Assembly: GCA_009192285.1 (NCBI GenBank)
Contig: WBVU01000022.1
Location: forward strand, 124,001 to 188,000
Length of the DNA stretch: 64,000 bases
Direction: 5' to 3'
Source of the DNA: Morchella semilibera
Lineage: Eukaryota > Ascomycota > Pezizomycetes > Pezizales > Morchellaceae
Part shown: piece by piece, positions 57,301 through 64,000 of the stretch
Layout: each line of letters opens with the position of its first letter
How positions within the stretch are numbered: the first letter of the stretch is position 1
Notes under the pieces: generated by a model
Databases searched by the model: none
Told to the model about the DNA's origin: nothing
Seen by the model: the letters and a program-made list of their open reading frames with translations, nothing else
Position numbers and translations under genes: made by a program

Positions 57301-57774
57301 ATGCAGATTTTCAACGTTCTCTCCATCCTCGTCGCCTTCACCGGCATTCTCGTCTCCGCCAGCCCCATCGCAAACCCCAGCTCCAGCCCGGACCCTGCCC
57401 CCACTTGCCCCTCTGGCAAACCCTTCACCGGCGAAGCCGGCTGCTCGACGTGCAGCACCGTCGGCAACATTGTTTGCGGCCGCGACGAGGACCGCGTCAC
57501 GGACCTGAAATGCACTGACCTCGGCATCTCCTTGACGTGGGTGCCGGTTGACAACCCGAACAAGTGCGGTGTGGTTTCTCCCCCAAAGAAGACCGTCGAA
57601 TGGTGCCCGTCGGGAAAGCCGTTCGATGCGACCAGGAAGAGCTGCGAGATGTGCGCGGTTGAGGGGAACATTGTTTGCGGGCTCGATGGAGACAAGAAGT
57701 CGGACTTGAAGTGTACAAAGATTGCGGGATCGTTGATTTGGGTTGCCGTTGGCGGGCACGGGTGCGGGTGGTAA
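57301..57774 (+). CDS. Small secreted cysteine-rich protein, two tandem modules
   Basis: Single exon, 157 aa. The signal peptide is MQIFNVLSILVAFTGILVSA, followed by a Ser/Pro spacer and two homologous modules. Module 1 covers residues 36-90: CPSGKPFTGEAGCSTC, GNIVCGRDEDRVTDLKCTDL. Module 2 covers 102-156: CPSGKPFDATRKSCEMC, GNIVCGLDGDKKSDLKCTKI. Each has six cysteines with nearly the same spacing (12-13, 3, 8, 12, 17-18), and each ends in a LxWV strand before a CG pair. All 12 cysteines probably form disulphides. The size, secretion signal and cysteine content fit an effector-like or cell-wall/antimicrobial protein, but I recognise no family and the role is unknown. The promoter is TATA-containing. 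Confidence 0.85.
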   Translation: MQIFNVLSILVAFTGILVSASPIANPSSSPDPAPTCPSGKPFTGEAGCSTCSTVGNIVCGRDEDRVTDLKCTDLGISLTWVPVDNPNKCGVVSPPKKTVEWCPSGKPFDATRKSCEMCAVEGNIVCGLDGDKKSDLKCTKIAGSLIWVAVGGHGCGW

Positions 57775-58490
57775 GAGTGTTTAGGTAGCAGCCGGTGGTT
57801 ATGAGGGTGGGTGTGAGCGGTGAGTGAGCGGCGGTGATGGGGACGAGTTTCGTGCTGGCGATTTGTTTTGGTATTCTTTGGCTGGTTTGGGTTGATTTGT
57901 TTTGGGGTTGGTTGGTTATCTTGAGTTATGGGTTGTGGAATTGCATTGTACTGGGCTTTTGGGGCAGCACTCGTTCCTTTTCTTTCTTTCATATTGTTAT
58001 TAGAGTAGTTTATTACGCCAGCACACGACATTCATTAGATAATTTTTTTAAGAAAATCCAAAAAAATCAAATTAGTTGGAGGAAATTATTTTTTCCCGGG
58101 AAGTGAGTGATATTTCGTGATAGAAGAGTGATATTCAGTGTCGAAGCGCCCCCCCAGACGGGATCGGGATGGCTATCAATACTCATAAAGCATTATTATC
58201 ATGGTCAATGGTTACTCTCACTCTCGTTTTAGGGGTGCTCGGGGACCTCTGGCTGTTGCGATGGATGTGACTGTCGGCGTTTTTTTTGTTTTTTTGTTTA
58301 AACAGCATATATAAGGGTTTTCCCTCTGAGACAAACCCCATAACACAATAATCGGCTATACTACTCCTATGTTTCAGTAATAGCTAGTATCCAAGTGATA
58401 TCACGGATAGATGGTATGAATTCTAGAGTGATATCGCATGTCCGGGCTTGGATACATACACACAACCTAAATATCCACTCTAATCTACAC
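57775..58490. other. 3' flank of the secreted-protein gene
   Basis: Downstream sequence is G/T-rich to 57930, then AT-rich. A TATATAAGG at 58307-58315 has no recognisable gene after it on the plus strand. No gene is supported. Confidence 0.45.
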
Positions 58491-59874
58491 TCAATGCTCC
58501 GTCGACTCGATGACCTCCGGATACCTGAATCCAGCCTGCTTCCTCACAGTATCCATCGCCTCCATAACCAACAGGGACTCCGCCAAAGGCATGATCTCAC
58601 TCTCCAGCTTCCCATCCCTGAGGCACCTGGCAGCCTCATCGGCCTCCCAATGCATTCCCTTCCCAGCAATGACCGGGCACTCCACCCTCTCGGTCCTGCC
58701 CCCGGCCACGACCGAGTACCCGGCCGGCGCATACGCGGGGTGGTCGACGCGGATCTCGCCGAGGGTGCCCTGGATCTTGATGGCGGTGTGGTTGGTGTCC
58801 TCCGGGTCCGAGGCGACGCGGATGCTGCTCGTGGCGATGCCGATGGAGTTTGGGAACTGCACGATCACGGCGTTCTCGGCGTCGACGCCGGTGCGCGGGT
58901 ACCGTGAGATTGTGCCGGTGACGGTGGGGGCGGAGGCGGGCTTGGAGGCGGCGGGGAGCGGGTGGTAGAGGGTTTGGTAGACCCAGGTTAGGGAGTAGAC
59001 GCCGACTGGGGGTTTTGGTAATGGTTAGTAATTGTGGCCCTCTGGTTGGGTGTTAGTAGGGTTGAGACGGTGGCTTACGGTCTAGTAATACTCCTCCAGC
59101 AAGATCAGGGTTCACCTGTTGTATATATATCAGCACCATATATCACTCGCACACACACACCACCCCGGGGACACCAAGAACCCACCATCCTGTGCGAGTC
59201 ATCATATTTCTCCTCCGGAGCCTGCGCCATACTCAAGTCCGCAAAGACCCTCTTGACCTCCCCAATGCGCCCCGCCTTGATCATCTCCCTGATCTGCACG
59301 CTGATGGGGAAGAACCTCGTCCACACCGCCTCCATCATGAACAGCCCCTTCGACCTCGCAAGCTCGACCAAGATCCTCGTCTGCTCGGCGTTGACCGTGA
59401 AGGGCTTCTCGCACAGCACGGGCTTGCCGGCGTTGAGCGCTAGCAGGCAGTGCGGGAAGTGGTGCGAGTGCGGCGTCGCAACGTAGACTATGTCGACGTT
59501 GGGGTCGGCGACGAGCTCCTCGTAGCTGCCGTAGGCGGTGCCATTGGGCGCGCCGACGTCGGCGAGGAAGGCCTGCGCGCGGGTGAGTGAGGTGGCAGAG
59601 GCGACGGCTTGGACGATGTGGTGGATGTCGGTCACGCCGCGGGTGCTGGGGGGGAGGACGAGATCTTTGGCAAGGGCTGGGAGGAGTTAGATATGTTGAC
59701 CGGTGAGGGGGCACATTGGAGGATATATTATATAGATATAATATATATACCTGTTGCAATCCAACCGGGACCTTCAATGGATAGCTGTTAGCTAGGCCCA
59801 TAAGTATCTATAGCTTAATCAACTATCAAGGACATACCGAGAATCCCCCAACGAACAGTATATGGTGCAGACAT
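58491..59874 (-). CDS. Gfo/Idh/MocA oxidoreductase (D-xylose/dihydrodiol dehydrogenase-like)
   Basis: Five exons: 59874-59838, 59771-59751 (21 nt), 59676-59186, 59115-59079 and 59005-58491, encoding 366 aa. The product begins MSAPYTVRWGILGPGWIATA, a Rossmann start, then YVATPHSHHFPHCLLALNAG, GKPVLCEKPFTVNAEQTRIL (the EKP motif with the catalytic-site lysine), GRIGEVKRVFADLSMAQAPE and DLAGGVLLDLGVYSLTWVYQ. This fits NADP-dependent D-xylose 1-dehydrogenase or trans-1,2-dihydrodiol dehydrogenase; the substrate cannot be read from sequence. Intron 1 ends in AAG. The joined frame over the tiny exon 2 is needed for the Gly-rich loop and the following ALAKDL helix. Confidence 0.88.
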
Positions 59875-60710
59875 TATTACTTGAGAGTTTACTAACAGGA
59901 TTTACCACAGGTAGTTGAAAGAGTTCTGCAACAGTCCTTCTGGATAACGGTTTGTCTATATTTATATTCCATCCACTGGGCTGCCCCCCTCATACTCGGG
60001 CTCATCTGTCGTCTGTTTACGCTTTACCCGATGGCCAGGGAAGCGCTTTCTCGCCTAAATGCGGGGGAAACCAGCCCGCGGCCCCGATGCCCCAAGTTTG
60101 TCGTCATTGGTGGGGGGGAGAAAGGAACCTCGGGGGATCATGCCGGTGTGTGTGTGTGGGGGTGGGGGACGTTTGGGTTGTAGGAGATCGGTCTTGTCTC
60201 CGCGTGAATAAGGGAAGGGCACCCCACAGAACCCGTTATAATAATCACTATGCCAATATCCCTGCCTGCAGATGCTCATCTGCGGAATGTTTCGTGATGT
60301 GGGGGGGGTTAAAACCCGGATTATCCAATCGATTTCGGACTTAATGGCTCGGATATTTAAATTTTTGGTAATGCCGGGCTAGTTTGGACCTTTGTGGAAG
60401 CCGTAGTCATCGGAATTAAGCTGGGGCCGGCCCTTCGCCAGCTTTATCATCATATCAAGCACTGTTGATTGCAGCAAGAACTCAAAGCCAGGACATGTTT
60501 ATATCGCTTGTGGCTGGGCAGATGCACACGGACAAAAGGTTGTTATTTATCGATCATGCAATAGCAGTGGCCTGGGCTGTTATAATATAATAGCTGTGTG
60601 ATAAGGAGCAGGCATTCAAAAACATCCATATCTGCTTAATATTAATATCATTATATTATTAGCACAGCCCTACTACTTACTACCACTTAACTACATGTAC
60701 ATACCCAACA
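59875..60710. other. Intergenic region, nothing recognised
   Basis: This is the upstream region of the oxidoreductase. It has G-runs at 60109-60116 and 60301-60309 and a TG-rich stretch at 60145-60170. No coding region is supported. Confidence 0.5.
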
Positions 60711-61298
60711 TCAACCCCACCGTCCCTCCAGCTCAATCTCCACCCACCTCTCCAAATCCACCTCCACCTCCTCCACAAACCCCGCAAACAAGCTCGGGCA
60801 CTCCTCCACCAGCACACACGCCACAAGGTGCATACACACCGGTACATTCCCGTCCCCCAGCATCCTCCCTCCCCACCCCCCATCAAGCTCCTCTTCCCCT
60901 CCCCCACCCCCACTACCACTCTTCCCACTACCAAAAGCAGCAGACGCAAACGCCCTACATGCACACCACCACGCCGCCGGCCGCACCACAACCACCGACC
61001 CCGGCCCCGGCCCCGGAGCAACGAAATACGCGAACCGGCGACTATGCGGCGAGGGACGGCAGCGGTGCACACGGCGGTGGTCGAGGAGGTCGAGCGCGGG
61101 GATGAATGTCGGGACGAGGTGGGAGAGCGTGAGCAGGAGGTCTTTGGCGGGCTCTGGGAGGGATTTGAGAGGGTTGGTAGTTCTGGTGGTGGTACTGGGG
61201 CCGGGACTGGGGGTGGAGGCGGAGAGGGCGGATTGGGATTCAGCCTGGAGGGTGGTGAGGAGGGTTGTGAGGAGCTGGCAGGGGCTTGGGAGGGACAT
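60711..61298 (-). CDS. SWIM zinc-finger protein, Sws1/Shu2-like
   Basis: Single exon, 195 aa, starting MSLPSPCQLLTTLLTTLQAE. A central strand segment (LVPTFIPALDLLDHRRVHRC) is followed by FAYFVAPGPGPGSVVVVRPA. Then comes a SWIM motif: CAC near residue 111 and CMH near 155, i.e. C-x-C-x(n)-C-x-H, with AFASAAFG between. ALDLLD...V...Y.V, then CxC.AF...C.HL.A, is the pattern of the Sws1/Shu2 subunit of the Shu complex, which helps Rad51 filament assembly. The gap between the zinc ligands is expanded by Gly/Ser/Glu-rich sequence. The DNA is GC-rich. Identity rests on the motif and needs comparison with known Sws1. Confidence 0.6.
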   Translation of the reverse strand: MSLPSPCQLLTTLLTTLQAESQSALSASTPSPGPSTTTRTTNPLKSLPEPAKDLLLTLSHLVPTFIPALDLLDHRRVHRCRPSPHSRRFAYFVAPGPGPGSVVVVRPAAWWCACRAFASAAFGSGKSGSGGGGGEEELDGGWGGRMLGDGNVPVCMHLVACVLVEECPSLFAGFVEEVEVDLERWVEIELEGRWG

Positions 61299-63271
61299 GG
61301 TGGCGGAGGTGGTAGGTGTAGGAGAGAGTTTGGTTCGATGCTGAAGGTCAATAGCTGGTAGGTCTGATTATGTAAGGCCATACAGATACATATGGCTTTA
61401 TCGTGAGTTTCTGCCGCCGACTTCTCTCCCGAAACTCACCCCATAAAGTACGTACATGTATCCTACGACCAATCCCAAGCCCACAAGCTTGAGCAAACAG
61501 ATACATCCCACGATACCGGCGACCGCCAAAAACAGCAGTCCACACGTACCCAGCCAATCCAACTATATCACTACTCACCAGAGGAGGAATAATTAATTGG
61601 CGGATCAGCGTCAGGGTTAGGGTTGGGCGTATTGGCCCGGGAAATGACCGGAACGCATGAAAAGTTGAAAGTGTCAGAGCGAGGGGATGTTTGCCGCTCT
61701 GTGGGTGTTTGATGGGTTCTGGGTTTGTGTTTTTTTATATATATATATTGATTGATTGAAGTAGTCGCGTGGACTGGAGGATGGCTGTCCGCCTAGCTGC
61801 TGCTGCTGCTGTACTATTGTGTATCGTTCCTTGTATATTGTACTTCTAGCGCGCGTGCAGCTCTCTTTTGGCTTCAACTCAGTCTGAGTTTTGTCTTGGC
61901 CCCTTGCCCGTCCTGCCAACCGTGTACGGAGCCATAGACGGGCTCCAAATATATATACTTTACCATTGCCCTCCTCCCAAACAGGGGGTGAGAATTATCT
62001 AGCCTAGATCTAGGCGGGCCTTGATCGCCTTTAACGCCCCTCCCGCCATGAAGATAACCCCCTAGAAACACTTCCCACATGTACGTCCGAACCCCCAACG
62101 CGGCCAGCACGCTGAGCACCATCAGCATTGCTAGTCATTCTGATATCCATCATGATAATAATCCGGGCAGATAGTCTAGATCTAATAGCTGCTTTAAAGC
62201 ACCTGGAAGTCTGTCCTCTGCTAGCTACACACATGTTAGCCGGTTGCCCTTAGACGCATGCCTGCCTGTCCACTTAACAGAAGACACTAAGACGGCCCTT
62301 TACCCCCGACCCCGCCGCAGCACCCCCTTTGATCTAAAGATCTGCTCCTGGCCCTAACAAACTTAAAAGCGGGCCCCAACCCCAGCCGCGCCAGATTATA
62401 CTACCTTACCGCCTGATGGGATCTTGATGTGGGGGGGGGGGGACTTCCAAAAGGGATGTCTTAACCCCCGTAGGAGATATCTGCTTACATTACCGGTAGA
62501 CGGGCCGAGACGTAACTATACCTACCCATATATGTGCTCCATAGTCTTCTAGCTAAAACCAAACAGTGACTTCGAGTAGTTGCATGCAATTATGAGCCAC
62601 ACCCTGATCATGAAGATACATACTTAATAGGTGATGTCCATATCAGCACGAGCGTAACCGTGATAAGTGCAGTCAGCCTATGTATAGAATGTATAGAGAG
62701 CCTGGTCGTGGAAGTACCACTGAGCCTGTGGTTGACAATCCGGATGAAGGGTTATATACTCCCCACCCGGGGACTTGAGTGGGCTAGTAAGCGTTTTAGC
62801 CTGGCCGACCTCCTGGTGCGCGCTGCATATACAGTTCCTAGTAGAATTATGGGTCCTGATAGCCCCATCATATTATATAGCCCTTAAAAGGTAAGGAGAA
62901 AAAAAAAAAGTTAGTCCACCAGGGGCAGGAATCGAACCCACCCCCATGCGCGGCTGGGGAACCTCTCCTCCACGACCACCCCATTTCCATCCCTCACAAT
63001 CACTAGCCCACAGCCTCTCAACGCATGATGGTGACAACCTTCTTTGCTCCTTTAGGCCCGACCCGCATATTTCCCACTTGTCAACGTACAATACTAAATA
63101 AACCCCATATAAAGTATGAACGGGACGGGTCACCACCAATTAATGTCAAAGTTTGTACCAGAATGAAAATGATATGATTTCTTTTTTTTCTTTTTTTCTT
63201 TAGAAAAAAAAAATCAATCCATGTATGTAATAAAAAAAGGATACGATACAACTCGAAATCTACCAAAACCT
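61299..63271. other. 2.0-kb intergenic region with a tRNA-like element
   Basis: Poly-purine tracts, a TA-repeat (61737-61750), a G-run (62431-62441) and the pol III-like sequence at 62895-63000 are the only notable items. Several open frames of 60-90 codons show no family resemblance. Confidence 0.45.
62895..63000 (-). other. tRNA-like sequence with B-box and T-run terminator
   Basis: On the minus strand, GGTTCGATTCC (perfect B-box, about 62929-62939) lies in a plausible T-arm, and about 28 nt later comes a run of T (A-run at 62899-62909 on plus), as at a pol III terminator. Upstream, CCCC ... GGGGG could form a variable arm. I could not find a convincing 5' acceptor strand, A-box or anticodon. 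It may be a tRNA-derived SINE or a pseudogene. Confidence 0.3.
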
Positions 63272-64000
63272 TCACAGTTCATCGTCATCACTCTCCCCTA
63301 CTGAGTCCTCTGTTGCCATCGCGGGCACTGCTGCTGGGCTGTCTTCCTTCTTTACTCTTGCTGGCTGCCTCTTTGGTAGCACCTCTGTCTTACCTCTACC
63401 TCTGCCTCTTCCCCTGCCCCGCCCTCTCGCGCCTCTACCTCTTACAGTTGGTCGCTCATCCTCCTCCTCCTCCTCCTCCTCTTCCGCAGCATCACCTACC
63501 TGTGTCTGAGACTCCGGCTCGGGTGCCTTCATTAACGTAAATGCTTCAAAAGGTTTTCTCGGCGGGGGCAGATCGTCGTCGTCCATATCACTCTGATCCG
63601 ATGGCGCGTTTGGGCGTATATAGCTCTCTTCAGAATCTTCAGTGTCTGCAGTTTCATCACCTGGTGGGGGTGGTGGTGGTGGTGGTGGTGCAACAGATTT
63701 GCCCTTGTCGACTTGCATTTTTACGAAGCCGTCGGAGTCTGATTCGCTGGGTGGGGCGGCAGCTTTACGTTTCCTACCTCCTATAGTAGTCTTTGGTTTG
63801 GCACGGGACGCACGGGTGGTGGCAGGAGGTGGCGGCGGCGATGGGCTAGGCTGTGGTTCGGGCTTGACTACTACAGCTTCTTGTAGCGCAGCAGAGGCTG
63901 TGGGAGATGCCTCAATGATACGAGATAGTTCGCGGATTTTACTCTTTTTAGAATTGAGGAGTAAGGCGAACTTGGAGAAGAGGATCTCTTCATGTTCTTT
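63272..64000 (-). CDS. XRCC4-like DNA repair protein, C-terminal part (5' end outside window)
   Basis: The frame is open from the window edge to a stop at 63272, giving 242 residues. It begins KEHEEILFSKFALLLNSKKS, then KIRELSRIIEA, which resembles the end of the XRCC4/Lif1 coiled-coil stalk (FxxLLNxKKxKIR). A disordered tail follows: Pro/Ser-rich, KMQVDKGKSVAPPPPPPPPP, an acidic poly-Glu tract, an RG-repeat (RGRGRGRGRGRG) and SVGESDDDEL at the end. XRCC4 binds DNA ligase IV in non-homologous end joining. The RG-rich tract is unusual for that family, so a different coiled-coil protein remains possible. Confidence 0.55.
   Translation of the reverse strand, partial: KEHEEILFSKFALLLNSKKSKIRELSRIIEASPTASAALQEAVVVKPEPQPSPSPPPPPATTRASRAKPKTTIGGRKRKAAAPPSESDSDGFVKMQVDKGKSVAPPPPPPPPPGDETADTEDSEESYIRPNAPSDQSDMDDDDLPPPRKPFEAFTLMKAPEPESQTQVGDAAEEEEEEEEDERPTVRGRGARGRGRGRGRGRGKTEVLPKRQPARVKKEDSPAAVPAMATEDSVGESDDDEL

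Noticed and set aside
60680-61381. Long overlapping frames on both strands around the Sws1-like gene
   Set aside because: High GC opens all frames here. Only the 60711-61298 minus frame shows a coherent domain (SWIM motif).

Overview
This window is nuclear DNA from a filamentous ascomycete (Pezizomycotina; my guess is Pezizomycetes, but the sequence alone does not prove it). The evidence is a dense set of fungal housekeeping genes, each broken by several short introns (mostly 48-110 nt) with GTRNGT-like donors and CTAAC/CTAAT branch points. Intergenic DNA is AT-rich and holds only small DNA-transposon remnants. I rebuilt exon structures by joining reading frames at splice signals and matching the products to remembered families; no database search was run.

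Layout. 1-819: the 3' end of a WD40 gene. 2.4-8.8 kb: Irc6/AAGAB-like adaptin binder (+), Ctf4/Mcl1 replication factor (-), Utp30-like L1-domain protein (+). 9.9-14.4 kb (all -): a small putative mitochondrial orphan, LCB1 of serine palmitoyltransferase, palmitoyl-protein thioesterase. 14.4-17.0 kb: gene-poor, with a 36-bp minisatellite. 17.0-24.9 kb: head-to-head pairs HSP10/ATP16, IWS1/TOM5 and NUP57/NDUFA8-type complex I subunit. 25.8-30.4 kb: ubiquitin-L40, CTU2, SmD3, ISA-type Fe-S protein. 32.6-39.1 kb: TEL2 and a peroxisomal-type acyl-CoA synthetase. 39.4-45.4 kb (all -): NAA35/Mak10, ATP15, ELP5. 46.2-49.1 kb: a large coiled-coil orphan. 50.0-55.3 kb: WW-domain protein, GT90-like transferase, fungal-restricted PD-(D/E)XK-like protein. 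57.3 kb: a duplicated cysteine-rich secreted protein. 58.5-61.3 kb: Gfo/Idh/MocA oxidoreductase and a SWIM-finger (Sws1-like) protein. 63.3-64.0 kb: C-terminus of an XRCC4-like protein.

Functional themes. Mitochondrial genes are frequent: Hsp10, F1 delta and epsilon, Tom5, a CHCH complex I subunit and an Isa protein. Two genes act on the same tRNA wobble uridine (Ctu2 thiolation, Elp5 of Elongator). Several act in genome maintenance (Ctf4, Tel2, Sws1-like, XRCC4-like). These are neighbours rather than a biosynthetic cluster, and I see no CRISPR array, phage or operon structure.

Most unusual items: a ubiquitin-L40 start codon split by an intron and followed by a 7-nt exon; repeated use of AAG 3' splice sites and one GC-AG intron; a 12-cysteine secreted protein built from two copies of one module; three inverted-repeat elements, two with TA duplications; and decayed tRNA-like sequences. 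I did not find a clear new multi-gene system. The best candidates for undescribed biology are the secreted protein, the coiled-coil orphan and the PD-(D/E)XK-like protein.
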